A stretch of DNA of 64,000 nt, taken from NCBI RefSeq assembly GCF_001423245.1, contig NZ_LMOH01000027.1:62001-126000 (forward strand), in the 5' to 3' direction. The DNA is from Aureimonas sp. Leaf324. GTDB lineage: Bacteria > Pseudomonadota > Alphaproteobacteria > Rhizobiales > Rhizobiaceae. Positions 17,549 through 26,544 of the stretch are shown here, piece after piece; within the stretch, counting starts at the first letter, position 1, and every line of letters starts with the position of its first letter. Made by a program: the position numbers and the translations under genes. The notes below the pieces were generated by a model. It was not told where the DNA came from. It saw nothing but the letters and a program-made list of their open reading frames with translations, and made no database searches.

Positions 17549-17713
17549 GCTTGCCCTAGGCGCGCGAATCCAACTTCGGTGGGGTGGTGTTTTTCGGTCA
17601 CGTTGCGCTAACCTTCGTGAACGCTTCGTAACCTTTCCCCCATTCCCGCCACGTTTCGGCCGGGTTTCGGAGGGCAAGGACGAGGTCGAGGGAAACGGCT
17701 GTGGGGACCTTGC

Positions 17714-19087
17714 ATGATTGATCAGCGGGCTGTGGGAGCCCGGAGCGCGTGTGTGCGTTCCGGCCGGATGGTTTCTGTCGCCGGACTGGCGCTCCTCGTA
17801 CCGTTGATCCTGTCGGCCTGCGTGTCGGACGGCGACCGGATGGCCGGCACCGCCGACATGACCCCGAAGTCCGCCAAGGTGGCCGAGGCCGCCCCAGGGT
17901 CCACGACCTCCCAAACGTCCGCCGCGCCGACCCGTTCCGTGGTCGAGATCGCAGCCAACGACGCCGGCCCGAGCCGCGTCATCCTGCCGACCGACCGCCC
18001 GGACACGGGCGCGGTCGAGGTCGCCGAGGCGAAGGGCGGCCGCGTCGTCCATGTTGCCGCAGCCGCGCCGACCGTGCCCGCAGCTGCCGCGCCCGCTACC
18101 GAGGATGCCAGCATCGCCTCGCGGGCGATCGACACCGCCGTCGCCGCGCATGAAACCGTGAAGGGCGGCGTCGTCGCCGCCAAGGACACCGTGGTCGCCG
18201 GCGCTTCGGCGGTCGGCTCGGGCGCGGTCTATGTCGCTTCCGCCGGCGCGCGCACCGTGCGCGACGCAGCCAAGGCGATCGGCGACACGATCACCGGCGA
18301 TCCGAAGATCGACCGCATGATCGAGAAGGCCGCCGACGACAACGACATTCCCCGCGAACTCGCCTATGCCGTGGTGCGGGTGGAAAGCCACTACAATCCG
18401 CGCGCCCGCGGCTCCGGCGTCTACGGCCTCTCCCAGATCAAGCCGGCCACCGCGCGCGGCCTCGGCTTCGACGGTCCGGCGGAAGCCCTCCTCGACCCCG
18501 AGACCAACCTTCGCTACGGCATGCGCTACCTGAAGGGCGCCTGGGAGCAGGGCAACGGCGACGTCTGCCAGACCGCGATGAAGTACAAGGGCGGCCACCG
18601 CACCACGGTCATGTCGAAGTCCGCCAGCGTCTACTGCTCCAACGTCAAGCGCCACATGGCCGCGATCCGCGCCCGCAAGTCGCCCGCCATGGGCGGCGAG
18701 GCGCCGACGCTGGTCGCCGCCGTCGAGCCCACCGTGCGCGCCGGTCTGATCGCGCGCGAAGTCGGCTCCCAACCCGCCGCCGCGCGCAAGGCCGTGGCCA
18801 CCGCCATGGCGCCGGAGACCGCAGCGCCCACCGCCAACGCCGCCGCCGCCGTCCTCACCGTTCCGGCCGCCAGCACGCCGGTCCCGGTCGCGCGTCCCGT
18901 GCGCGTCGCCGAGAACGCGCCGCGCGCCGCGCAGCCGAAAGCGTCGGAGGGCTCGATCGGGGTCGGGTCGATGGTGGGCGGGCGCGTCGCGCGTCGCGAG
19001 CAGCCCGACGTCGGCCGGTTCGGCGATGCGTTCGACTCCAGCGCGCCCGCCAGCGCGGCACCCGCGGGCGGCCTCGGCTTCAACTGA
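17714..19087 (+). CDS. Lytic transglycosylase (SLT domain) lipoprotein
   Basis: Peptidoglycan-cleaving enzyme, 457 residues. The N-terminus has a signal with lipobox LSAC (Cys36), so it is probably anchored in a membrane. A long Ala/Pro/Thr-rich linker precedes the SLT domain (about 200-315), with catalytic Glu224 in VESHYNP and the family segment GLSQIKPATARGLGF. The C-terminal 140 residues are low-complexity. ATG 17714 has GGGGA upstream. It ends at a strong terminator shared with dapD. Confidence 0.9.
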   Translation: MIDQRAVGARSACVRSGRMVSVAGLALLVPLILSACVSDGDRMAGTADMTPKSAKVAEAAPGSTTSQTSAAPTRSVVEIAANDAGPSRVILPTDRPDTGAVEVAEAKGGRVVHVAAAAPTVPAAAAPATEDASIASRAIDTAVAAHETVKGGVVAAKDTVVAGASAVGSGAVYVASAGARTVRDAAKAIGDTITGDPKIDRMIEKAADDNDIPRELAYAVVRVESHYNPRARGSGVYGLSQIKPATARGLGFDGPAEALLDPETNLRYGMRYLKGAWEQGNGDVCQTAMKYKGGHRTTVMSKSASVYCSNVKRHMAAIRARKSPAMGGEAPTLVAAVEPTVRAGLIAREVGSQPAAARKAVATAMAPETAAPTANAAAAVLTVPAASTPVPVARPVRVAENAPRAAQPKASEGSIGVGSMVGGRVARREQPDVGRFGDAFDSSAPASAAPAGGLGFN

Positions 19088-19108
19088 GCCGACCACGAGA
19101 TTTCGACG

Positions 19109-19143
19109 AAAAAGGCCCGGAGCGCTGTGCTCCGGGCCTTTTT
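19109..19143. terminator. Bidirectional rho-independent terminator
   Basis: AAAAA, a 10-base-pair stem (19114-19123 with 19129-19138), a five-base loop and TTTTT. It closes both the transglycosylase gene and the convergent dapD. Confidence 0.95.
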
Positions 19144-19170
19144 CGTTGGGCGAAGGGTTGGCGCTGCGCG

Positions 19171-20025
19171 TCAGGCGCGCAGGAGATCGTTGATCGAGGT
19201 CTTGGAGCGGGTGCGCTCGTCGACGCGCTTGACGATCACGGCGCAATAGAGCGCGGGGCCCGCCTCGCCGTTGCCCATCGCCTTGCCCGGCAGCGAGCCG
19301 GCGACGACGACGGAATAGGGCGGCACCTCGCCGTAGGTGATCGAGCCCGTCTCGCGGTCGACGATCTTGGTCGACTGGCCGATGAAGACGCCCATGCCGA
19401 GTACCGAGCCCTCGCGCACGATGCAGCCCTCGACCACCTCGGAGCGGGCGCCGATGAAGCAGTTGTCCTCGATGATCGTCGGGCCGGCCTGCAGCGGCTC
19501 GAGGACGCCGCCGATCCCGACGCCGCCCGACAGGTGGACATGCGCGCCGATCTGCGCGCAGGAGCCGACCGTCGCCCAGGTGTCGACCATCGTGCCTTCG
19601 CCGACCGAGGCGCCGAGATTGACGAAGCTCGGCATCAGGATGGCGTTCCGGCCGATATGGGCGGAGCGGCGCACGATGGCGCCCGGCACCGCGCGAAAGC
19701 CCGCCTCGCGGAAGCGGGCCGCATCCCAGCCGTCGAACTTCGAGGGCACCTTGTCCCACCAGGTCGAGCCACCGGGGCCGCCCGCGATGGGCTCCATGTC
19801 GTTGAGCCGGAACGACAGGAGGACCGCCTTCTTCAGCCACTGGTGAACGGTCCAGGAGCCGTCGTCCCCGCGCGTCGCGACCTTCGCCTCGCCCCGGTCG
19901 AGAAGGCCGAGCGCGGCCTCCACCGCCTCGCGGACCGCGCCCGTCGTATCGGGCGAGATGCCGTCGCGCGCGTCGAACGCGGCTTCGATCGTGGATTCGA
20001 GGTCGGCGTGGGCGGCAGCGGACAT
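19171..20025 (-). CDS. dapD: Tetrahydrodipicolinate N-succinyltransferase
   Basis: Succinylates tetrahydrodipicolinate, committing flux to meso-diaminopimelate and lysine. 284 residues, exactly the family length. The left-handed beta-helix hexapeptide repeats are clear across about 105-240 ([31 protein letters not shown]). ATG 20025 has GGAG ten bases upstream; the longer frame adds unrelated residues. It stands with its own promoter region, divergent from the LOG gene. Confidence 0.97.
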   Translation of the reverse strand: MSAAAHADLESTIEAAFDARDGISPDTTGAVREAVEAALGLLDRGEAKVATRGDDGSWTVHQWLKKAVLLSFRLNDMEPIAGGPGGSTWWDKVPSKFDGWDAARFREAGFRAVPGAIVRRSAHIGRNAILMPSFVNLGASVGEGTMVDTWATVGSCAQIGAHVHLSGGVGIGGVLEPLQAGPTIIEDNCFIGARSEVVEGCIVREGSVLGMGVFIGQSTKIVDRETGSITYGEVPPYSVVVAGSLPGKAMGNGEAGPALYCAVIVKRVDERTRSKTSINDLLRA

Positions 20026-20183
20026 GGGGCTTCGTCTCCGGTCTTGGGGGCAGGGGAGGGATCGCGCCTCTCCTAGAGGCAGCGCGGAAGGGGCACAAGG
20101 CTTGCTCCCGTCCCGCAACAGTCTCTAAACCCATGACCTCCAACCCGGGGACCTCCGGCAGGGCACACGACAGGCGGGCGAGA

Positions 20184-21059
20184 ATGGTCGACGACGATAC
20201 GACGAACACCGGACCCGCACCGGCGGCACCGGCCGGGACCTGGGTGCCCTTTCCCTCGTCCGGCGACGACAAGAAGCGCCAGGAGGCCAAGCCGAGGACG
20301 CCGCAGACGCTGTCGCCGACCTACCGGTTGGCCTACGACGACCCGGACTTCCTGACCTCGGAGGCGACGCGCGGCGTCCGGCTGCAGCTCGAGCTGATGA
20401 AGCCCGAACTCGCGCTGATCGAGGCGGGCATCCTGTCCACGGTGGTGCTGTTCGGCGGCGCGCGCATCCCCGAGCCCGGCAAGGCGGCCTGGGCGGCGCG
20501 CAACGAGGGCCAGAAGGCGCGCCTCGAGGCGAACAGCCGCTACTACGAGGAGGCCCGCCGCTTTGCGCGCCTCGCCTCGCAGCACTCGGCCAACTCCTCG
20601 GGCGGCAAGGAGTTCGTGATCGTGACCGGCGGCGGGCCGGGGGTGATGGAAGCCGGCAACCGCGGCGCCGCGGATGTCGGCGCCATGTCGATCGCGCTCA
20701 ATATCACCCTGCCGCACGAGCAGGCGCCCAACCCCTATGCGACGCCCGAGCTCTGCTTCAACTTCCACTACTTCGCCACGCGCAAGATGCACTTCCTGTT
20801 CCGCGCCAAGGCGATGGCGATCTTTCCCGGCGGCTTCGGCACGCTCGACGAGCTGTTCGAGGCGCTGACCTTGATCCAGACCGGGCGCATGGCGCGCATC
20901 CCGGTGCTTCTCTTCGGGGCCGAGTTCTGGCGCCGGCTCGTCGACTTCGAGTTTCTCGCCGAGGAGGGAACGATCGCGCCGGCCGATCTCGATCTGTTCC
21001 GCATGGTGGATACGGCCGAGGAGGGGTGGGAGGCGATCCGCGGCTTCTACAGCTTCTGA
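20184..21059 (+). CDS. LOG-family (lysine decarboxylase-like) phosphoribohydrolase
   Basis: 291 residues. It has both LOG signatures: GGGPGVMEAGNRGA and PGGFGTLDELFE. Enzymes of this family release free cytokinins from the riboside 5-prime-monophosphates or remove damaged nucleotides; the usual name lysine decarboxylase is wrong. An N-terminal extension of about 50 residues is Pro-rich and disordered. ATG 20184 was chosen over ATG 20133 because the shorter protein begins with the plausible MVDDDTTN; the start is uncertain. Confidence 0.85.
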   Translation: MVDDDTTNTGPAPAAPAGTWVPFPSSGDDKKRQEAKPRTPQTLSPTYRLAYDDPDFLTSEATRGVRLQLELMKPELALIEAGILSTVVLFGGARIPEPGKAAWAARNEGQKARLEANSRYYEEARRFARLASQHSANSSGGKEFVIVTGGGPGVMEAGNRGAADVGAMSIALNITLPHEQAPNPYATPELCFNFHYFATRKMHFLFRAKAMAIFPGGFGTLDELFEALTLIQTGRMARIPVLLFGAEFWRRLVDFEFLAEEGTIAPADLDLFRMVDTAEEGWEAIRGFYSF

Positions 21060-21127
21060 CGCCCGGAGGAACCCGCATCCCCGGCTTCCGTTTCGCCTCC
21101 GACGATATGAACGAGCGGAGACCGACG

Positions 21128-21436
21128 ATGGGCGGCGAAGACACCGATTCGGAAATGATGCGCCGGCAGCAGGCGATGGACGTCGCGGAAACGATCCCAG
21201 TCGACGAGACGCGCGAGCGCCGTCCCGCCTCAGACAGCGACCCCTCGAGCGCCGCAGCGCGTGCCGCGGCGAAGGCCGGCACCACCGGGGCCGCCGAGTG
21301 GGCGGAGAACGCCGTTCTGCGCCAGAATCAGGCAGGCCTGCCGCAGGCCGGGGCGGTGGGCGAGCGGCCTGCCCGCAGCAGCGGCATTCCGGACGGTTCT
21401 CTCGCCAGTCCCGGCCGCTCGCTGCTCGGCGATTGA
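21128..21436 (+). CDS. Small hydrophilic hypothetical protein
   Basis: 102 residues, no recognised domain. Composition is Ala-, Arg-, Asp- and Pro-rich with no hydrophobic core, so it is likely intrinsically disordered. The start at 21128 has CGGAG nine bases upstream, a good ribosome binding site; ATG 21107 is an alternative. It follows the LOG gene by 68 bases in the same direction and may be co-transcribed. Confidence 0.6.
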   Translation: MGGEDTDSEMMRRQQAMDVAETIPVDETRERRPASDSDPSSAAARAAAKAGTTGAAEWAENAVLRQNQAGLPQAGAVGERPARSSGIPDGSLASPGRSLLGD

Positions 21437-21555
21437 TCACAATGGCGTCGGATTGATCGCGAGCGATGGAACGCCTCTCGATTCGTGTCGTTAGCCGACC
21501 TGACACCTGCCGCTGCAGCATTCGGCTCGGCGGCGGATCTTCACGGGAGACCCGC

Positions 21556-22476
21556 ATGAGCGACTATCGGAACTTCGGCGATCGCAACCGTTCGCGCAAC
21601 GACGACGAGCGCTACGGCAGCCTGAACGAGCGCGACGCGCGACGCCGCGCCGCCTATGGCGAGCGTGATGCCTACGGCGAGTGGGACCGCGACAACTACG
21701 GCCAGAACACCGAGACCGGCTACGGCCGCGAGCGCGCGAACGCCGATCGCTACGGCTCGTATTCGCGCAACAGCAGCCAGTCGTCCTTCGGCGGCGCCTA
21801 CGACGATCGCTTCGAGCGCAACGACGGCTACCGCGACCAGCGTTCGAGCTACGGCCCCAGCCGCTATGCCGGCCGCAACGACTACGGCCAGACCTCGTCC
21901 TATGACGACTATGGCAACCGCGACCGCTACCGCCAGTCCTCGGGCTACGGCCGCGATTATTCGAGCGACCGCGGTTACGGCTACGGCTCGTCCTCCTACA
22001 ACGCCGCCCGCGACGAGGACCGAGGCTTCTTCGAGCGTGCCGGCGACGAGATCGCCTCCTGGTTCGGCGACCGCGACGCCGAGCGTCGCCGCGAGGCCGA
22101 CAAGCAGTTCGGCGGCCGCGGCCCGAAGGGCTACACCCGTTCGGATGAGCGCATCCGCGACGACGTCAACGACCGCCTGACTGACGACCACTACATCGAC
22201 GCGTCCGACATCGAGGTGACGGTGAAGGATCGCGAGGTCACGCTGGCCGGCCACGTGCCGACGCGCAACCAGAAGCGCCGCGCCGAGGATCTCGTCGAGC
22301 GCATCTCGGGCGTCAGCTACGTCCAGAACAACCTGCGCGTCGAGACCGGCTCGGGCGGCCTCTTCGGCACCAGCTCGGCCACCGCGACCTCGACGACCGG
22401 TTCGACCTCGACGACGGGCGAAGTCGGCGGCCCGCGCGGCTGGAGCACCGACACGACGGTGAAGACCATCTCGTAA
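21556..22476 (+). CDS. BON-domain protein with Tyr/Asp/Arg-rich N-terminus
   Basis: 306 residues, no signal peptide. Residues 1-165 are low-complexity, dominated by Tyr, Gly, Asp, Arg and Ser (for example DRYGSYSRN). A conserved SWFGDRDAERRREAD segment follows, then one BON domain (about 195-270, IDASDIEVTVKDREVTLAGH). BON domains bind membranes or protect against osmotic stress, but here the domain may be cytoplasmic. The C-terminal tail is Ser/Thr-rich. It ends at a terminator before the convergent nucleotidase gene. Confidence 0.82.
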   Translation: MSDYRNFGDRNRSRNDDERYGSLNERDARRRAAYGERDAYGEWDRDNYGQNTETGYGRERANADRYGSYSRNSSQSSFGGAYDDRFERNDGYRDQRSSYGPSRYAGRNDYGQTSSYDDYGNRDRYRQSSGYGRDYSSDRGYGYGSSSYNAARDEDRGFFERAGDEIASWFGDRDAERRREADKQFGGRGPKGYTRSDERIRDDVNDRLTDDHYIDASDIEVTVKDREVTLAGHVPTRNQKRRAEDLVERISGVSYVQNNLRVETGSGGLFGTSSATATSTTGSTSTTGEVGGPRGWSTDTTVKTIS

Positions 22477-22518
22477 CGACGGCGCGCCGGGCTATCGTCC
22501 CGGCGACCCGACCGACGG

Positions 22519-22549
22519 ACCCCGGTGCGGCGACGCGCCGGGGTCTTTT
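22519..22549. terminator. Rho-independent terminator after the BON gene
   Basis: A seven-base-pair stem ACCCCGG (22519-22525) with CCGGGGT (22538-22544), a 12-base loop and CTTTT. It acts on the plus-strand BON gene; the minus-strand nucleotidase also ends here. Confidence 0.75.
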
Positions 22550-22555
22550 CGTCGA

Positions 22556-23302
22556 TCAGGCGGCGGCGCGGATGCGGCGCAGGAACGCCGTCAGGTCGTC
22601 GGTCACGAAGTCGATATGGGCGCCCTCGCGGCCCTCGTGCTCCCAGGCGTCGCCGAGCGTCGTCTCGAAGTTCTCCGGCACGATCAGGACGGTGCGCATG
22701 CCGAGGCGCTTGGGCACCTCGAGGTTGCGCGCCAGATCCTCGAACATCGCGGCGCGTGCCGTGTCGATGCGGTGGAGGCCCATGAACTTGTCGTAGGTCT
22801 CGGCGGCGGGCTTCGGGATGAGGCCGGCCGCGACGATGTCGAAGACGTCCTCGAAATGCTCGAAGATGCCGAGCTGGCGCGCCGTGCGCTCGGCATGGCC
22901 GCGGTCGCCGTTGGTGAAGATGAACTTGCGGCCCGGCAGGGCCGCGATCTCGGCGCCGAGCTCGGGATTGGGCGCGAGCCATGAGTAGTCGATGTTGTGG
23001 ACATAGGCGAGGAAGGCATCGGGATCGATCCCGTGCACCTCCATCAGCCCGCGCAGCGTGGTGCCGTACTGGCGGTAGAAGTCCTTCTGGACGCCCTTCG
23101 CCTCGTCGCGCGGCACCGACAGGAGTTCGGCCACATAGTCCGTCATCCGCTCGTCGATCTGCGAGAACAGGTCGGTGCGGCGGGGATAGAGCGTGTTGTC
23201 GAGGTCGAAGACCCATGTGTCGACATGGGAGAAGTCGGCGGGCTCGGCGTCGCGTGTGCGGCCGATCGAGGTGTCGGTGCTGGTCATGGCCTCATTCGGC
23301 AT
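22556..23302 (-). CDS. Pyrimidine 5-prime-nucleotidase, HAD superfamily
   Basis: Probable nucleotidase of the HAD fold (TIGR01993 type), 248 residues. Motif I is DLDNTLYP with the nucleophile aspartate, motif II FTNGD, and motif IV FEDLARN. Its substrate is assumed to be pyrimidine mononucleotides by family. An ATG five codons in (23287, MTSTDTS) is an alternative start; no strong ribosome binding site decides. Homologues commonly sit between argB and dapD in Rhizobiales; here an OprP-like porin separates it from argB. Confidence 0.9.
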   Translation of the reverse strand: MPNEAMTSTDTSIGRTRDAEPADFSHVDTWVFDLDNTLYPRRTDLFSQIDERMTDYVAELLSVPRDEAKGVQKDFYRQYGTTLRGLMEVHGIDPDAFLAYVHNIDYSWLAPNPELGAEIAALPGRKFIFTNGDRGHAERTARQLGIFEHFEDVFDIVAAGLIPKPAAETYDKFMGLHRIDTARAAMFEDLARNLEVPKRLGMRTVLIVPENFETTLGDAWEHEGREGAHIDFVTDDLTAFLRRIRAAA

Positions 23303-23337
23303 GGGAGCGGCGCGCCGTCAACGCGAAAGCGCGGGGA

Positions 23338-24498
23338 TCAGTAGATGAAGGCGGCGCGAAGAAGGGTGGCGTTGACCCGCTCGCCCCCGTCCGGCCCGTC
23401 GACCGTCCGGCTGTGGACGTGCGTCGCGGTGAAGCGGAGCTGGTCGGTCGGGTACCAGTTGGCGATGGCGGTGGCCGCGAACTCGGCGCCCGCCCCCGGC
23501 CCGTCGTCGGTGAGGTCGAGGTAGTCGAGCCGGCCGCCGATCTCCAGTGCGCCGAAGCCGCCCTCGCCGAGCCCGCGGCTCGGTTCCACCTGCTCGAAGA
23601 TGCCCGACTGGGCGTCGTAGGCGCGATGGTCGGGCGTCAGGAACACCAGCGCTCCGAGATAGCCGCCGTGGGCCGTCGTCCCGCGCCGCCCGAACCCTTC
23701 GGCATGCAGCACCATATACTGGCTCTGCAGGGTGAAGCGGCCGAGCGTCGCGGCGAGCTCGAGGTTGGCCCCTTGCGTCCGACCCTTCGCCTCGAAATCA
23801 TCGGTCGAGACGAGCGAGGCGGACACGAATTCGACCCCCGCGCCGCCCGACAGCGAGAAGGCCTCCTGCCGGTCGAACCCGGCCGTCAGGCCGAGGCCGA
23901 GATGCACGGCGTCGTCGCCCTTGAGATAGGGCGCGTAGGTCGCACGCGCGGCAAGGCCGATGCCGTCGTCGAAGGGCTGGCGGTTGATGTCCGAGCCGAA
24001 GACACCGCCCGACAGGCTCCAGCGATCGGTGCCGTAGAGCGCGGCGGCGCCCACCGCGTCGTCCGGCGACAGGGCCTCGACCAGCGCGTCCTCGGCAAAC
24101 AGCGCCGAGCGGCTGCCCTGGATCTCCTGGAACGAATAGGTCACGTCCTGCTGGCCGGCACGCAGCGTCACGGTGTCGCTCGGCTCGTAGTCGATCCAGG
24201 CGTAGGGCACCTCGATGCGGCCCGGCGTCGCGACGTCGAGGACGAGCCGGCCGCCGACATCGTCGTAGCCGAAATCGGTGTAGATGCGCGCCCGGCGCAC
24301 CGAGCCCTCGCGGCGCTCGTCCTCGTCGAGGAGATCGCGTGGGTGCGAAGACGCCCAGCCGCCGTCGAGCTGCAGGAAGGGCGAGACGGCGACGTACCTG
24401 TCCTTGTTGCCGAACCGCAGGGGATCGGGCCGCTCCTCGGCCGTCGCGGGCATGGCCGCGAGAACGGGCGCAAGGCTGAGGGCGTAACGCGAAACCAT
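23338..24498 (-). CDS. OprO/OprP-like outer-membrane porin
   Basis: 386 residues with a short signal peptide (cleavage after about residue 20, ATA-EE). Alternating amphipathic strands follow, and it ends in an aromatic residue (AFIY), as barrel proteins do. Segments such as RIEVPYAWIDYEP and TLRAGQQDVTYSFQEI resemble phosphate/polyphosphate-selective porins. No PHO box was seen upstream, so phosphate selectivity is not supported. It lies between argB and the nucleotidase, interrupting a common order. Confidence 0.78.
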   Translation of the reverse strand: MVSRYALSLAPVLAAMPATAEERPDPLRFGNKDRYVAVSPFLQLDGGWASSHPRDLLDEDERREGSVRRARIYTDFGYDDVGGRLVLDVATPGRIEVPYAWIDYEPSDTVTLRAGQQDVTYSFQEIQGSRSALFAEDALVEALSPDDAVGAAALYGTDRWSLSGGVFGSDINRQPFDDGIGLAARATYAPYLKGDDAVHLGLGLTAGFDRQEAFSLSGGAGVEFVSASLVSTDDFEAKGRTQGANLELAATLGRFTLQSQYMVLHAEGFGRRGTTAHGGYLGALVFLTPDHRAYDAQSGIFEQVEPSRGLGEGGFGALEIGGRLDYLDLTDDGPGAGAEFAATAIANWYPTDQLRFTATHVHSRTVDGPDGGERVNATLLRAAFIY

Positions 24499-24607
24499 CG
24501 GCGGACCTCATCGAATCGCAAGGGTGCGATCGGTTATCGCCGACGGAATCGCGCGGGGCGAGTGCGCTGCAGCAACAGCCGGGCCGCCCCGCCCCGTCAT
24601 CGAACCG

Positions 24608-25492
24608 TCAGGGAACGATCAGCGTGCCGGCGCCGTGCTCGGTGAGGAGCTCCAAGAGCACCGCGTGCAGCACCTTGCCGTTGAGGATCACGACGCCCTG
24701 GACGCCGCGCTCGATCGCCTCGATGCAGGTCTCGACCTTCGGGATCATGCCGCCCGAGATCGTGCCGTCGGCGATCAGCGCGCGCGCCTGCGCCACCGAC
24801 AGTTCCTTGATCAGCTGACCGTCGCGGTCGAGGACGCCCGGCACGTCGGTGAGAAACAGGCAGCGCGCCGCCTGGACGGCACCGGCGATGGCGCCCGCGA
24901 ACGTGTCGGCGTTGATGTTGTAGGTCGCCCCGTCGCGGCCCGGCGCGACCGGCGCGATCACCGGGATCATCTCGGAGCGCGCGAGAAGGTCGAGGAGCGT
25001 GCGGTCCACCTCGACCGGCTCGCCGACGAAGCCGAGGTCGAGCACGCGCTCGATGCGCGAATCGGGATCGACATAGGTCTTCTTGGCCTTCTCGGCGAAG
25101 ACCATGTTGCCGTCCTTGCCGCACAGGCCGATCGCCCATTCGCCCTCGGCGTTGATCAGCGCGACGATCTCCTTGTTGATCGAGCCGGCCAGGACCATCT
25201 CGACGATCTCGACCGTGCGCTGGTCGGTGACGCGAAGGCCGCCCTCGAAGCGGCTCTCGATGCCCATCTTGGCGAGCATCGCGCCGATCTGCGGGCCGCC
25301 GCCATGCACCACAATCGGGTTGATGCCCGACTGCTTGAGAAGCGCGATGTCGCGCGCGAAGGCCCGGCCGAGCGTCTGGTCGCCCATGGCGTGGCCACCG
25401 TACTTCACCACCACCGTCTTGTTCTCGTAGGCCTGCATGTAGGGCAGGGCTTCGGCGAGAAGGTTGGCCTGCATGGCGGCGCTGTCGGTCAT
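24608..25492 (-). CDS. argB: Acetylglutamate kinase
   Basis: Phosphorylates N-acetylglutamate in arginine synthesis and is usually inhibited by arginine. 294 residues. Seen: KYGGHAM near the N-terminus, VVHGGGPQI (substrate and ATP glycine loop), the YNINADT nucleotide segment and GGMIPKVE. The N-terminal helix (about 1-20) is the type found in arginine-sensitive hexameric enzymes. A ribosome binding site GGGAG lies before ATG 25492. Confidence 0.97.
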   Translation of the reverse strand: MTDSAAMQANLLAEALPYMQAYENKTVVVKYGGHAMGDQTLGRAFARDIALLKQSGINPIVVHGGGPQIGAMLAKMGIESRFEGGLRVTDQRTVEIVEMVLAGSINKEIVALINAEGEWAIGLCGKDGNMVFAEKAKKTYVDPDSRIERVLDLGFVGEPVEVDRTLLDLLARSEMIPVIAPVAPGRDGATYNINADTFAGAIAGAVQAARCLFLTDVPGVLDRDGQLIKELSVAQARALIADGTISGGMIPKVETCIEAIERGVQGVVILNGKVLHAVLLELLTEHGAGTLIVP

Positions 25493-25689
25493 GGAGCGGC
25501 TCCCGGCGGGTGTCGTGGGTTCGGTCGGCGCTCGGCCTGACCGCGATTCGTGACAGGCTCTAGACCAGGTCGACCGGCAAAAGAAGGGCGTCGCGCGCCC
25601 GCCACGCGCCCGGCGCGTTGCGATCAACGAAGGATTAAACTTCCAATTGCAATTCTGCACCGGACCGAAGGGGTCCGGGAACCAAGACG

Positions 25690-26505
25690 ATGCCGACCAA
25701 ACGCATGCGCAGTCGGCCATCGAGGGCCTTGGTCGCCCTTGCCGCGCTGTCCGGATTTCAACTCGGAGGCGTGGAGGAGGCCGAGGCCGGTGCCTGGACC
25801 CTCGAAAAGGGACGGGGCCATGCGATCGTCTCGGTGGGCGGAGCCGAGGCGCGGGGCGCCTTCGGCGACAACCGGCGCAGCGCGCCCGTCTCGGGTTTTC
25901 GCAAGGCCGAGATCCAGGTGCTGGCCGAGTACGGCATCACCGACCGGTTCACCCTGCGCGGCCGCACGGAGTTTCGCCATCTCAGCTTCGAGGAGCGTGA
26001 AGCGGAGACGGGCCTCGGCGTGTCGGAGATCGGCGGGCGATATCGCCTGGTGCAGCGCGGCGGCTTCGTCGCCTCGGTGGAGGCCAACCTTCGGATCGCC
26101 GAGGCCGACCCGGCGCTGGACCCCGGCGGCGCCGGGCTGCTCGCAGGCGAGGTCGAGGCGCGGCTTCTCGCCGGCTACGGCTTCACGATCGCCGGGCGCG
26201 ACGCCTTCGCCGAAGCGCAGGGCGCCTACCGGACGGCCGGCGGGCTGACCGCCGACGAACTGCGCGCCGACCTCACGCTCGGGATCCGGGCGCGGCCCGA
26301 CATCCTGCTTCTCGCGCAGAGTTTTTCGGTGGTGGGCCTGCCGGAGGATGGGCTGGAGGGCTTCGATCAGCACAAGCTGCAGCTCTCCGGCGTCTACGAC
26401 GTGACCCCCGCCATTTCGGTGCAGGCCGGCGGCTGGAGCGCGGTCGCGGGTCGCAACGCGCTCGACGAGCACGGCCTTCTCGCCGCGCTCTGGCTGAAAT
26501 TCTAG
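25690..26505 (+). CDS. Predicted outer-membrane beta-barrel protein
   Basis: 271 residues, family not identified. An Arg-rich start and hydrophobic stretch give a signal peptide ending AEA-GA (about 33). The rest consists of alternating strands with Gly and aromatic pairs, ending ALWLKF with a terminal Phe typical of proteins inserted by the BAM complex. A transport or surface role is likely but not defined. It is divergent from argB and convergent with the hybrid histidine kinase. Confidence 0.7.
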   Translation: MPTKRMRSRPSRALVALAALSGFQLGGVEEAEAGAWTLEKGRGHAIVSVGGAEARGAFGDNRRSAPVSGFRKAEIQVLAEYGITDRFTLRGRTEFRHLSFEEREAETGLGVSEIGGRYRLVQRGGFVASVEANLRIAEADPALDPGGAGLLAGEVEARLLAGYGFTIAGRDAFAEAQGAYRTAGGLTADELRADLTLGIRARPDILLLAQSFSVVGLPEDGLEGFDQHKLQLSGVYDVTPAISVQAGGWSAVAGRNALDEHGLLAALWLKF

Positions 26506-26544
26506 GGTGCCGCCCGGCCGCGCGATGCGAGCGGGCCGCGCCTT

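Noticed and set aside
17455..17713. Search for a small RNA or leader upstream of the lytic transglycosylase
   Set aside because: No stable hairpin with a T-run or known riboswitch core could be drawn by eye.
20048..20060. Overlapping GGGNAGGG octamers, candidate FtsK polar sequences (also 30501-30508 and 41326-41333)
   Set aside because: Only a few copies were noticed on the plus strand and others on the minus strand; the one at 41326 is the ribosome binding site of the aldo/keto reductase. Polarity cannot be judged from one window, and alphaproteobacterial motifs may differ.
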